This document shows positions 27,121 through 37,300 of a stretch of DNA of 64,000 nucleotides, in pieces (the first letter of the stretch is position 1; each line of letters begins with the position of its first letter). A model generated the notes under the pieces. That model was not told the DNA's origin and did no database searches. It saw only the letters and a list, made by a program, of their open reading frames with translations. The stretch comes from RI-106 sp964496875 (lineage in GTDB: Bacteria; Cyanobacteriota; Vampirovibrionia; Obscuribacterales; Obscuribacteraceae), in assembly GCA_964496875.1 (NCBI GenBank), contig CAZCBH010000016.1, forward strand, positions 4,285 to 68,284. The letters are read 5' to 3'. A program made the translations under genes and the position numbers.

Positions 27121-27826
27121 ACTGGAGCCCGGTGAACAAATCCGCTTATCGTCACTATCTCTGGTGATACCGGCCTATAACGACGAGCAAACCATCGGTC
27201 GTCTGCTTTCCGATGCCAGTCGCTTGTTGCCTTCTATTTGCGACAGCTTCGAAATTGTCGTCTGTAACGATGGAAGCTCTGATGGAACTTTGCAGGTCAT
27301 CAAGGATATGGCTGCTGAAGATTCGAACATTCATTTGATCAATCATCCGACTAACAAAGGCTTCGGTGCCACCATTCGAGAGCTCTATCTTGCCGGTCGC
27401 AACGACTATATCTTCTCTTTGCCGGGCGATTATCAGTACGCCCCTAAAGAGCTTCTGACCATGGTGAAAGGTCTGGTCGAAAACGACTTTGTAATCGGCT
27501 GGAGAGTGAACCGCAATGATCCGCCCAGACGTAAGATGCAGTCCATGGTCTATAACTTCATGCTCCGTGCTTTCTATGGCAACAGAAACAAGGACGTAAA
27601 TTCGATCAAACTTTTCCGAAGAGATATTCTAGACAATATCGAGCTGCGTTCCGAGAGTCCGTTTGTCGACGCAGAGCTCTGTATAAGGGCTGCAAAAGCC
27701 GGCTATAAAGTGGTCGAGATTCCAATAGAGCATCTACCTCGCATGACCCAGGGGGCATCCGGCGGAAAGCTTTCTGTAATTCTCGATACTTTTTCCGACC
27801 TGATTAAAATGCGCAGTACATTTTAG
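27077..27826 (+). CDS. Family 2 glycosyltransferase
   Basis: A 249-residue GT-A fold enzyme without membrane helices. The nucleotide-binding start L-V-I-P-A-Y-N-D-E and V-C-N-D-G-S-S-D-G-T are clear, and S-L-P-G-D-Y-Q-Y-A-P-K-E occupies the place of the metal-binding acidic motif, as in dolichyl-phosphate mannose synthase-like members. AAGGAG lies 11 bases before the ATG, inside the preceding aminotransferase gene. It probably attaches the sugar made by the neighbouring enzymes to a lipid carrier or glycan; the acceptor is unknown. It converges on a TPR gene only 3 bases away. Confidence 0.88.
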   Translation: MSTGSLTRSPLQSVRLEPGEQIRLSSLSLVIPAYNDEQTIGRLLSDASRLLPSICDSFEIVVCNDGSSDGTLQVIKDMAAEDSNIHLINHPTNKGFGATIRELYLAGRNDYIFSLPGDYQYAPKELLTMVKGLVENDFVIGWRVNRNDPPRRKMQSMVYNFMLRAFYGNRNKDVNSIKLFRRDILDNIELRSESPFVDAELCIRAAKAGYKVVEIPIEHLPRMTQGASGGKLSVILDTFSDLIKMRSTF

Positions 27827-27829
27827 TCG

Positions 27830-29662
27830 TCAGAAAGAGTCCGGCGCCTGGGGTTTGAAGCCACCCTGCATCAAGACGTTCTTGGCTCCGGGTATGACGT
27901 TGCGATGTTTGGACATCTGCCGGTAGAGAAGCTTCATGGCCACGGTCTTGCGGTTGTTGGCGCCGTAGAGATTCTCGTATAGATCCACCGCTTTCTGCAA
28001 ACTTATTTTGCCCTGGGTCCATTTATAGTGCAGGGTTTCATTCACGCCGATAGCGGCCAGTACGTCTCCGTAGACTGCGGTTTTGGTGCGTCCTTTAGCT
28101 TCCAGAATCGATTTCGCTCTATTGAGAAGCGTCCGGGCGGTATCGTATTTTTTCAACCGGGCATAGGCCGTGCCGGTGGTCGATAAAGTCGGCACCAGCT
28201 CGAGGCTGGTTGTTCCAAACACTTTTTCTCGAGCAGCTGTAACCGGAGCGCCCACTTGGATCGCTTTGGTGTAGTTCTTCTGCATCAAATAGAGCTCTGA
28301 AAGAGACTGCATGATATCCAGCACCGCGGGGCTGTCTTTGCCCATGCGCTTTGCTTCGATATTCCAGGCGTGGGTGAGAAGTGGTTCGACCCCTTCGGTC
28401 GCCCCAAGACCTATGTGCGCTCTGCCAAGAATAGCGGTTGCTTCGGCAATCCAGGGGCTGGTCTGGTTCACTGTTCTGGCCAGAATCTCATAGCCTTTTG
28501 TTGCTAGAGCGACAGCGTTTGCAAAATTGTTTTTGCGGATGTTCAAATCGGCCAGGGCGATCATGGTATTGCCTATAATGGCGCTTGCCGGCTCTAGATT
28601 TGCGGATCTTATTTTATAGGCTTCTTGCAGCGAAGCGAGGGCTCCATCGAGATCGTTCTTGTCGCGCTTTTCTTTGGCTTCTATCTCCAGCAGAACCGCT
28701 TTTGAGAGTTCGTCATCCTCGCTCAGATCTGCTTTCAGCTTGGCTCTATCCGGTGAATATCTGAAGAGAAGTCTGGCGCTGCGAGGGTCTTTGAGGGCCG
28801 TTTTCGTATCTGTGTTGAATATTTCGTAGGCGGATTTTGCTATTTGACCGGCTTCATCCATCTTGCCTTCCGACTCTTTCAGTAGTGCCTGGGTGCTGAG
28901 CACCTTGGCTTTCAAATAGGCTTTCGAGGCGGAGAGACTTGAGCCTGGTAGACAGAATTCTTCGGGTTTCTCTGGTAAGGCATTAACCATATATAGTGCT
29001 TCACTGACCAGCTCTTCTGCCTTGCTCAGCTCCCCCTGGGTAACCAGCATACGTGCGTCTATATTAACGAGCTCGGTCTCGAGATAGGGTAGCGAGCCTG
29101 CTATGGAGAGATGGCGCACCGCCGTGGTGCCTTGTTTTACGATGTAACCGGATTCTTTGTACTGTCCGGCCTGGTCTAAAATGTCCGAGAGATGGAACAG
29201 AACCCTGGCTTTCGTAGAGTTGCCGTCTTTGTCCTCTTCTCCAGGTTTGCACATGCCCAGCGCGAACTTCAGGGTTCGCTCCGCCTCTATGAATTCACCG
29301 AGGTGTCGCTGGGCAATAGATAGTCTTTCGAATGCTCTGATCAGATCATCCGTCTGGTGCTTCTCTTTGAACCTGGTTGAAAGCTTCTCTAGTTCGCTTC
29401 TTGCTTCTTTGAATCGTCCCTCTCTCAATAGCTGATCAGCTTCTTTAAATGGACCGGAATCCCGGCTCTCTGCGTTCTGTGAACTAGATTGCTCTTCGAC
29501 TGTTGTTTCGCCAGGCGAATTAGCCTCTGTCTGTGTCTGGGCCAGAGCCTGTGGCGGACCGGACTGAATTAGCAGTAATGCTAAAAGAACAATCCCGGAG
29601 CGGAGTTCTCTGAGCTGTCCGAAATCGAGCTTTGTCTTTATACCGTATCGCCCTGCCATCAT
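27830..29662 (-). CDS. Secreted TPR-repeat protein
   Basis: A 610-residue protein with a hydrophobic export segment (about 20-42, ending Q-A-L-A-Q), then an acidic low-complexity stretch, then many TPR units from about residue 70 to the C-terminus. Clear examples are near 110-150 (S-I-A-Q-R-H-L-G-E-F-I-E-A-E-R-T-L) and 380-560 (A-T-A-I-L-G-R-A-H-I-G-L-G and later copies). It is probably a periplasmic or surface scaffold; no catalytic motif is visible. It stands upstream of no same-strand gene within operon distance at its 3' end. Confidence 0.75.
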   Translation of the reverse strand: MMAGRYGIKTKLDFGQLRELRSGIVLLALLLIQSGPPQALAQTQTEANSPGETTVEEQSSSQNAESRDSGPFKEADQLLREGRFKEARSELEKLSTRFKEKHQTDDLIRAFERLSIAQRHLGEFIEAERTLKFALGMCKPGEEDKDGNSTKARVLFHLSDILDQAGQYKESGYIVKQGTTAVRHLSIAGSLPYLETELVNIDARMLVTQGELSKAEELVSEALYMVNALPEKPEEFCLPGSSLSASKAYLKAKVLSTQALLKESEGKMDEAGQIAKSAYEIFNTDTKTALKDPRSARLLFRYSPDRAKLKADLSEDDELSKAVLLEIEAKEKRDKNDLDGALASLQEAYKIRSANLEPASAIIGNTMIALADLNIRKNNFANAVALATKGYEILARTVNQTSPWIAEATAILGRAHIGLGATEGVEPLLTHAWNIEAKRMGKDSPAVLDIMQSLSELYLMQKNYTKAIQVGAPVTAAREKVFGTTSLELVPTLSTTGTAYARLKKYDTARTLLNRAKSILEAKGRTKTAVYGDVLAAIGVNETLHYKWTQGKISLQKAVDLYENLYGANNRKTVAMKLLYRQMSKHRNVIPGAKNVLMQGGFKPQAPDSF

Positions 29663-29734
29663 TACGCTCTATCCTATCTTTGTTCTGTCTACTCGAAACT
29701 ACTCAAATATAACAGCAATCCTGCCTCTTTGCTG

Positions 29735-31090
29735 TTATTCGAAGATCGTTCTGAGTGCGGCGCCCATGACTTCTATGGTTCTGTCGATGTCCTCTTCGCT
29801 GTGTTCACTGGAGAGGCAGGCCGCATCCACCGCCGTCGGTGGAAGATAGACACCGCCCTTCAGGCAGTGATGGAAAAATCGAGCGAAGAGTTTTTCGTCT
29901 ATCTTGCGAGCGTCGTTGAAGTTTTCAACTGGGGCTTCAACAAAGAGCACCGTAAACATGGAGCCTACTCTCTGAAGCTGAATCGGTGGACGTTTGCCCT
30001 TCTCCTTTTCAATATGAGCGAGAACTCCCTCCAGTCCGGAGAACAGTCTTTTTGCCCTGTTCTCAAGCGTTTCGTATATCTTTTTGTTCTTCAGCTCATT
30101 GAGAATCGCAAGGCCTCCGGCCATGGTCAGGGGATTTCCGGAGAATGTGCCGGCTTGATAGACCTTGCCAATCGGCATCAAGCAGTTCATTATCTCTCGA
30201 CGCCCTCCATAGGCGCCAATCGGCATGCCGCCTCCGAGTGTTTTACCGAAGGTGCTCAAATCCGGCTTTATATCATACAGATTCTGCGCTCCGCCCCAGG
30301 CTAGACGGAAGCCGGTCAGGACTTCGTCAAATATCAATAGCGCATCATATTTGGTGCACAGGCTGCGCAGTCCGGGTAGAAAGTCCGGGTGCGGTTCAAT
30401 CACTCCCATGGAGCCGGTAACGGGCTCCAGTATCACTGCCGCCACTTCTCCTGAATGTTTCTCCAGGCATTCTTCCACCGACGCCAGATTATTGAATTCC
30501 GCCTGGATGCTCGAGCCGGCAAAGCCATCCGGGACACCGCTGGAATGTTTGATCCGGTCGTTCGCCAGTGTAGAGTCGCTGTGACCATGGTAACAGCCTT
30601 CGAATACAATCACTTTGTCCTTTTCTGTATAGCCCCTGGCCAGTCGAATGGCGCTCATGACAGCTTCTGTGCCGGAATTGACGAAGCGGACCATGTCCAC
30701 TGAAGGTAACGCCTCGACCAGTGTTTCTGCCAGGCGCAACTCGAGTTCGTGGGGCGCGCCGAACAGGGGGCCTTTGTCTATAGTTCTCTTGACCGCATCG
30801 ATGACCGCAGCAGGGGCATGCCCGAGAATCGCCGGTCCCCAGGCTCCAACATAGTCGATATACTGATTTCCGTCCACATCGAAGACTCGCGAGCCTGTTC
30901 CTCTGTCCAGGAAAAGCGCCTGCCCTCCTACTTCGTGAAAGGAGCGAAATGGGCTGTTTACCCCTCCGGGTATGAATTCGGCAATCTGTTTGCCGAGGAT
31001 CTCTGTTCTAATGCAGGGTTTCACCATTCCAATAGGTATGGAACCCGTCGTTTGCGGATGGTCTTTCTCTTTAGTTGTGTTATCGGCCAT
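29735..31090 (-). CDS. hemL: Glutamate-1-semialdehyde 2,1-aminomutase
   Basis: A 451-residue enzyme of the C5 haem/tetrapyrrole route that converts glutamate-1-semialdehyde to 5-aminolevulinate in the cytoplasm. The N-terminal F-I-P-G-G-V-N-S-P-F-R-S, the F-V-N-S-G-T-E-A-V-M-S-A-I-R-L-A-R motif, F-D-E-V-L-T-G-F-R and the PLP lysine in S-T-F-G-K-T-L-G-G-G-M-P-I-G-A all match GSA aminomutase rather than other class III transaminases. The first about 25 residues before the conserved region are variable, so a slightly later start is possible. Use of the C5 route fits a cyanobacterial relative. Confidence 0.95.
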   Translation of the reverse strand: MADNTTKEKDHPQTTGSIPIGMVKPCIRTEILGKQIAEFIPGGVNSPFRSFHEVGGQALFLDRGTGSRVFDVDGNQYIDYVGAWGPAILGHAPAAVIDAVKRTIDKGPLFGAPHELELRLAETLVEALPSVDMVRFVNSGTEAVMSAIRLARGYTEKDKVIVFEGCYHGHSDSTLANDRIKHSSGVPDGFAGSSIQAEFNNLASVEECLEKHSGEVAAVILEPVTGSMGVIEPHPDFLPGLRSLCTKYDALLIFDEVLTGFRLAWGGAQNLYDIKPDLSTFGKTLGGGMPIGAYGGRREIMNCLMPIGKVYQAGTFSGNPLTMAGGLAILNELKNKKIYETLENRAKRLFSGLEGVLAHIEKEKGKRPPIQLQRVGSMFTVLFVEAPVENFNDARKIDEKLFARFFHHCLKGGVYLPPTAVDAACLSSEHSEEDIDRTIEVMGAALRTIFE

Positions 31091-31277
31091 AGATGAATGT
31101 GAATCCCCGGTCTCTTGATTTTGTCGCTTGCCAACAGGCTCTTTGCCAGGCGTCTGCTCTTTGTAAGAGCTCTACACTATTTTAGTTGCCCGGTCTTTGA
31201 ATTTCCTCTTTGAAATCATTGATCTCATACTTTTGTTCGACTACGCCTGTGGGTTTATGGATAACCTTATGTGATGG

Positions 31278-32399
31278 TTACTTCTTGCTCAACCAGAGTG
31301 TAAGAGCCAGACCGGAAGCGGCAATTACTATACCTGGTGTCCATACGGCAACTGTTGGGCTGAAGAAGCCGTTTCTAGCAAGAGCCCAGGTAATCTGTTC
31401 GAAGGTGAAATAGAAAAAGAGAAGAAATCCGCCATAGGACAGACCTATTGCTGTTTTGTGTCTCCTTCGACCGAGCAAACCGATTGGGAATGCCGCGATT
31501 ACAATGAACAGGCAGGTCAGTGGACTGGCCAGGTTGTAGTTCAAATTTAGTTGATGCTCTACTGGTACTTCCTTCCCTTGCTTCTTCAAGGAGACGATCT
31601 TGTCTATCAGTTGAACCGTGTTCATCTCGCTAGGTTCCGGCTCTCTTTTGTCCGGATCGAATTTAGCCATGAGATCCGGGGGACTGATAGCCATTTTGGA
31701 AAAATTGGTGTTTATTATGCTGGGTAACCCTTTGGAGTTGACTGCGGACAGGTCGTATTCATGCCCATTGAATAGCAGCCAGCCGGCTCCTTTAAAGAGT
31801 CCTTCCGGTGCGTAAAGCAGCTTCACGTTCTTTTCCTGATCGAATTTGAACAAAAGAGTATTGGTGAGGTTGTTTCCTTTTCTCGATCCAACCAGGTAGA
31901 CCTCCGAGACATTACCGTTCTCGTCCTTTCTCATACCTTTAAAATCATGCACTCCCTGGGCTTCCGGTAAGTCACCACGGCTGGCTGCCAGCAGAGCGAG
32001 CTTGGTGCTCATCTTCAAAGATCGGGGCACGACCAGTTCATTGACCAGAAATGAAAAGAGCCCGACTGTAATGCCGAGGACGAGGAAGGGTTGGAATATC
32101 CGCAATAAGCTGACTCCACTGGATTGCAAAGCAACGATCTCGGAATCGCTCATCATCCGATAGAGCACCAAAATGGTGGCAATCAAAACTCCTGCCGGCA
32201 GACAATGCACGATTATGTCCGGCAATTGCATTGTCGTCATCAAAATATAGAGATCGAAAGGGCAGCCAAAATCTTTCATGTAAGACTGCAGGTCTTTGAT
32301 TTTGTCCGTAAAAAACAGGAGCCCGGCAGGAAGGGTTGTGCCCACCAGGAGCATCACCATGAATTCGAAGTAGCAGTAGCGGTCAAGGGTTTTAAACAT
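31278..32399 (-). CDS. LptF/LptG-family (YjgP/YjgQ) lipopolysaccharide export permease
   Basis: About 373 residues with the family's layout: two or three membrane helices in the first 110 residues, a beta-jellyroll-like periplasmic domain (about 120-270), then three C-terminal helices. The start is ATG 32399 (M-F-K-T-L-D-R-Y), which aligns with the LptF/G N-terminus and begins 5 bases after the lnt stop; the frame is open further upstream but that would run through lnt. The permease partners LptB in extracting LPS from the inner membrane. Only one copy is present here, so LptF versus LptG cannot be decided; single-permease versions exist in Cyanobacteria-like phyla. Confidence 0.85.
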   Translation of the reverse strand: MFKTLDRYCYFEFMVMLLVGTTLPAGLLFFTDKIKDLQSYMKDFGCPFDLYILMTTMQLPDIIVHCLPAGVLIATILVLYRMMSDSEIVALQSSGVSLLRIFQPFLVLGITVGLFSFLVNELVVPRSLKMSTKLALLAASRGDLPEAQGVHDFKGMRKDENGNVSEVYLVGSRKGNNLTNTLLFKFDQEKNVKLLYAPEGLFKGAGWLLFNGHEYDLSAVNSKGLPSIINTNFSKMAISPPDLMAKFDPDKREPEPSEMNTVQLIDKIVSLKKQGKEVPVEHQLNLNYNLASPLTCLFIVIAAFPIGLLGRRRHKTAIGLSYGGFLLFFYFTFEQITWALARNGFFSPTVAVWTPGIVIAASGLALTLWLSKK

Positions 32400-32404
32400 T
32401 CCGG

Positions 32405-34036
32405 CTATCTGAACCACCTCGCAAATGGTGTCACATCGTTGTAGAAGGGAATATTTGCCGAAACAGTATTGGCTGTGTTCAGCGCTGTTTCCGTTTTGAC
32501 GCGTCCTTCGGCGTCGATGATGGCGGACGGTCCGAGAGTGGTGGAGAAGACAAAGCAACGATGAGTTTCCACTGCACGAATCGATGTGATTGCGATGCAC
32601 TGTTTACCGATTATTTTGGAGTCGAACCAGGAAGTGTTGCTGCAGTCTACTAGAAGCTCGGCGCCGTTACGCACTGCTTCGGTAGTTAGTTCCGGAGCGG
32701 CCAGCTCACAACAAAGTATGGGGGCGATTTTTCTTCCACTGAGTTCCAGTACGGTTTGTCTGTTTCCTGGCTTGTAACCGACACGATGAGGAGTCAGGGT
32801 TCCACAGAGGGCTCCGAATGGAGAGTTGAGCAGCCAGGCGGGAGAATACTCTCCAAATGGAACGAGGTAGCGCTTGTGATAAACCTCGGGATAAATCTTT
32901 CCTTCTCTGTCTATGCCGCAGGCCGAATTGTAGATGCCGGTCTGGGTGTCTCCGTCCAGGCAGCCTACCACCCAGTCCTGGTCCAGTTTCTTGCAATAGT
33001 GACCCATTGATTCAAAAACCTGCCTGGATTGGGACATCGAGCTTGGAATCGCCCATTCCGGCCAAATGCATAAGCCGGCAGGGGCATTTTCTGCCAGCTT
33101 CAAGTACTTATTGAAAAATTCTCCCGGCTTGAAAGCCTTGGCGTCAAAGAGGATATTGCCCTGCAGTATCGATACCATTTCATGGGGATTTGCCGCTGCC
33201 AACTTGTCAGCTGTGGCCAGGCGGTAGTTGCCGTATCCTACTGCACCTGCTATGAGGGCTAAAACCAGGAGCAGTCCGAGCAAGCATGACCTGGGCACGT
33301 AGTTGTATCGCGCCCTCGGAAATCTGGCAACATTTAGAATAAGGCTTGTTAGAGCGGTGTTGCACATCATGATCAGGGCTCCGATGCCGACACCGCCTAC
33401 GATACCAGCAATCTGAATCAGAGCTTTCCAGTTATACTGCGTGTATTCTAAGAGTCCCCAGGTTAGACCGAGGCTGCCCCAGGCATTGCCCAGCTTGTTG
33501 AATATCAGGCACCAGACAAGAGGAATAGCGAACAAAGCCGGAATCTGCCAGCCGCCGTTCCTCATCCTGGGAACGAAGCCATCTGATAGTGGCATCCAGC
33601 GTACAATCGAGCAAAAAGTTCCAAAAAGGGCGCTCTGCTGTAGACCGACCAGGAACCAGATTATCGGGTTGGCTAAAGAGATGTATGCGCTCATGGTTTC
33701 GGGCCAGACATCGGTGGTGAATTCCAGGGCGCAGATATTGTAGACGAGGGTATAGCCGAAGCCGAAATGAACACCGCGATAAAAGGCTTCCGGCACGGTT
33801 CGGCTTGTGAGGGTGGCGATCAGAAGGGGCGTGATCGCGAACCAGGCTAGTGGAGCCAGGTCCGGACCTGGTGCGCTCAAGCCGGCGATGATGCCGGCCA
33901 GCCCCAGGCCGAGCCAGATCCGGCTCTCTTTGCGGTAGTAATCTTTGTCCCTGGTGATTGTTTCAGCTGGGCTGGATACCGGGGTAGTAGCAAGATTCGG
34001 CCTTGATGAGACTGGGGCAGATGGAGCAGAGTGCAT
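32405..34036 (-). CDS. lnt: Apolipoprotein N-acyltransferase
   Basis: A 543-residue inner-membrane enzyme that adds the third acyl chain to lipoproteins. About six to eight hydrophobic helices occupy residues 40-275, followed by a nitrilase-fold periplasmic domain. The catalytic triad can be read: Glu in I-C-W-P-E-W-A-I-P, Lys in Y-H-K-R-Y-L-V-P-F-G-E-Y, and Cys in P-I-L-C-C-E-L-A-A-P-E (the first Cys by alignment with the usual C-Y-E). A Ser/Pro/Thr-rich leader of about 30 residues is extra. It is transcribed with the LptF/G permease gene directly downstream; both serve outer-membrane biogenesis. Confidence 0.93.
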   Translation of the reverse strand: MHSAPSAPVSSRPNLATTPVSSPAETITRDKDYYRKESRIWLGLGLAGIIAGLSAPGPDLAPLAWFAITPLLIATLTSRTVPEAFYRGVHFGFGYTLVYNICALEFTTDVWPETMSAYISLANPIIWFLVGLQQSALFGTFCSIVRWMPLSDGFVPRMRNGGWQIPALFAIPLVWCLIFNKLGNAWGSLGLTWGLLEYTQYNWKALIQIAGIVGGVGIGALIMMCNTALTSLILNVARFPRARYNYVPRSCLLGLLLVLALIAGAVGYGNYRLATADKLAAANPHEMVSILQGNILFDAKAFKPGEFFNKYLKLAENAPAGLCIWPEWAIPSSMSQSRQVFESMGHYCKKLDQDWVVGCLDGDTQTGIYNSACGIDREGKIYPEVYHKRYLVPFGEYSPAWLLNSPFGALCGTLTPHRVGYKPGNRQTVLELSGRKIAPILCCELAAPELTTEAVRNGAELLVDCSNTSWFDSKIIGKQCIAITSIRAVETHRCFVFSTTLGPSAIIDAEGRVKTETALNTANTVSANIPFYNDVTPFARWFR

Positions 34037-34396
34037 CGGGGTGAGAGCTTCTCCTGGTTGTCAGGGGCTCGGATAGTCGAGCCTGTTTCGTTCGAACAGG
34101 GTTGCTAGTAAGAAGCAGCTTCTAATATATGATATGAACAACTTTATGTCTTCTGTAGTTTTTTAAGCTCTTAACTCAGGATAGTCGGTCGAGTTCGCGC
34201 ACGCCGCCCCTTGAAAACCGATTGGAGCTTCAGGTTTCTGATTCGGTTGGCCTGTTTTCATTTTTTTTTGCCCGCCAGATCAAGGTTTTAGCCTCTCTGT
34301 CGAATTTTTTTATTGCTTGCTTGGCAACCAGGGGGCCGGATGCAAGGCCAGGGGCCGGGCTATCTGGCGAGATTAAAAATTGACAATCTTGAAGAA
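34037..34396. other. 360-base intergenic region with two overlapping hairpins
   Basis: It separates the stop of the large Lys/Glu-rich gene from the start of lnt, all on the minus strand. GGCTCG (34066-34071) pairs with CGAGCC (34078-34083), and CCTGTT (34082-34087) with AACAGG (34095-34100); the two share bases 34082-34083, so both cannot form fully. They lie 30-65 bases upstream of the lnt start codon and may be a leader structure or a terminator of the upstream gene. No gene is visible. Confidence 0.45.
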
Positions 34397-37300
34397 TCAC
34401 ATCTCGATGCGAGCGTCCACTCGGTAGTCGCCCTTTTGCAGGCGCTTGATCTCGATACGCGATGTGTTCTCTTCGCCACCGGATGTAGTGACAATGAGTT
34501 CGTCCCCTTTGTTTATTTTGATGATATCCGGGGTTTTGTTTGTCAATCTTACATGAACAGGTTTGGAGGTGCCTTCGACTTTTACGATCAGGTCTCCAGC
34601 TCCTTTTTTCGCTTTCTTGCCTTCTAGCACTGCCGCTTTGACGAACTCGAATTCTATAGGATTGCTTCTCAGTATAGAATTGGCGATATTTGCTTTGTGT
34701 GTTCCAGGTTTAAGGCTCTCAGGCATTTTCAACTTTAGTTGCACCGGCGATGATGCCACCACTTGCGCCTCAGTAGAGTTGTCGATCATCACTCGGTTTT
34801 TACCGGCCATTCCCATAAAGTCATGACCGTCTATCACCAGCACTTTTGTATTTGGTACCAGCTTTGAGGCGTTATCGATTGTCGGTGCGTTTGCCTCGGT
34901 ACTGGAGAACAGCGGCTGTAAAACGTCTATTACTCCGGGAATAAGCTCCGGGCGCGCCGCAAGAGATACATGCAATGTTCGCCCGGGTGTGGCGTCTTCC
35001 GGCACCATGAACATTGCTTGCCCCCTGGCGTCGGTGGATATCGTCGCACCATTGAAACTCAGCTCTACCGAAGCCTCCGGATTGCCGTATTTGTCGAGAA
35101 CCGCCACGGTCAAGAAATTGCCAGCTATGGCCCGATCAGGGTAGATCAAATTGGCTCCCAGGCTCGGCTGCTTCATAATGTAGGACACTGCCGGACTTTC
35201 CCATTCTCTGCCCGTGCTCGAAGCCGTAGCCGGTGATGGAGAACTTGTGGAGTCATTCTCCTCTGTCCTCGGTTTAATCGGAGCGATTTTTGTGATACTG
35301 GCCAGCTTCTCTTTTAACTCTCTCTCTTCTTTAGAACTGGCGGATTCCAACGTAGATGCTTGCCCTGGCTGCTCTTGTTCTTGTTCTTGTTCTTTTACCT
35401 TTTCGGAAACCGGCTTTAGCTCTGCTTTCTTGTCTTCTCTCTTCTCACTGACTTCATTAGCTTCTTCTACTTTATCTCTGTCCGTCTTCGAAGCAATTTC
35501 CGAGTCGGATTCAACTTGTGCATTCTTATCCTTATTTGCATCTGTATCCGTATCCGCATTCGCATTTACATCGGCATCGCCTTTCTCGTCATTTTCTTCA
35601 TTTTCTTCTTCCGCCTTATTCTCATCATTTAATTCTTTGTCTTCGTCGCCTTCTTTGGCTTCTTTGTCTTCGCTCTTCGATTCGTTTTCTGCCAGTGCCT
35701 TTTCGGCAGTCTTTTCTTCTGTCTCTGTCTCTTTCTCTTCTTTGACTTCCTGAGGTTTCCGATGGACTCGACGAATGGTCCGCTTCCTTCTGGTATGCGC
35801 TATCGCCTGTTTCTCTTTTTTCTCCGGTTCCTGAATGTTGTCATAGTCCGACTCGACGGATTGAGCTTTCTTTCCGGCTTTTGCTTTGTCTTTGCCGGCA
35901 GGCTCGATCTCTTCGACTATCTCGATAATCTCCACATCATCCGGATAAAACCCATAGGCGACATCATCCGGTCTACGAGCCTGGCGAGATTTTGCTTTCT
36001 CCTGTTCTATTTTTTCCTGCTTGAGCTTCTCTGCTTCGGCTATCAACCGCTCTTTTTCGATTCGTTTTTGCTCGAGTTTCTGCTGCTCTGACTGTTGTAT
36101 CTTTTCGAGTTCGCTTTGATAAGATTCATAGCGCGCCAGGTACTCGCGTTTTCTATCGGTCAGAACCGGCTCCAGAGTCACTAGAGACTTTTTTTTTTCC
36201 GGATCTCCGGTTTTTCCGGTTTTATTGGCTTCGCCGGAGGCTTCTTCTTTGCCGTCTTCTGATTTCTTTTCGGTTTTTTTCAAACCGGCGGCGTCAACGT
36301 CGACTTTGCCGACCTCGCCAAGCCAGAAGGTCACATCCGATTGGCTCTGGATATCGAAACCTTTTTTGACAGGCGATTTGGCTGAGACGATTACTATGAA
36401 CTTGCCGATGGTGGAGCCGTCGCCGGCTTTTAAATCTTTGCACTCACCGGCTATGGTGACATTGATGATCCCATCGATTCTCTTGCCCCAGACGGCTGCC
36501 ACTGAGCCACGTAGATTATCTCTGAGTTTTACATCCCCGGATGACCAGGCTTCTACCACCATCGATGATTTTGCACTGGCGCGGTGTTCCGGTCTCAAGA
36601 TTCTGTCGGCTTCTACCCCATCTGCCGCTAGGGATTTATCAAGAATCTCTTTCGATAATTTGACGATTTTATGTTCATCCGGATCGTTGATGCCGGTATT
36701 CTCATCTAATTCAGAGAGCGATTTTGATATGTCTTTTAAAACACTTATCAGGGCGCTATCAGGCAAAAGTCTGGGTTCTTCGAGACTGGCTTTATCCGAT
36801 TTAGCGGCTTCTTCGGCTTCTTCTTTGACTTCTGACGAAGGTTTTGCTTGCGAGCTCTTTTGGGCGCCGTCTTCGTCCTGGTCGACTTCAATAATATCGA
36901 CTTCCTGGATGTCTACATGATCTTCGTCAGCTTCTTTGGATTTTGATTTTGATTCGGATTCGGAAATCTTGCTTTCTTCTTCCTCGGTTAGTTCTTTGGC
37001 CTGCTTCTCTTTCTTGTCTTTCTTTTTCTTCTTTTCTTTTTTCGGTTTCGAGTCTTTTGTTTTCAGCTCTTTATCATCGTCTTTCTTTTTCTTCTTCTTT
37101 TCGACCTTCTTATCGGAATCATCTTTCGAATTCTTTGAATCTTTTGAACTCTTATCGGCCTCTTCGCTCTCTTCGTCTACCTCTTCTTTCTTTCCGAAAG
37201 GCAATCTGGCGATTTTCTGTTTATCTGGTCGTGCGTAGGAAGGGCTCGATTCTTTCTGGGTGGAGCGCGCCGAAGCTTGACTGAATATGCCGCTTCCCTG

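Noticed and set aside
31278..32600. Upstream extension of the LptF/G permease (to 32600)
   Set aside because: The extra residues are His/Arg/Ser-rich, overlap lnt in antisense frame order and do not match the family; ATG 32399 fits.
35214..35753. Long Ser-rich frame on the plus strand (179 codons)
   Set aside because: It is exactly antisense to the Lys/Glu-rich low-complexity gene; GAA/AAG codons read backwards as TTC/CTT, producing an open frame without a family match.
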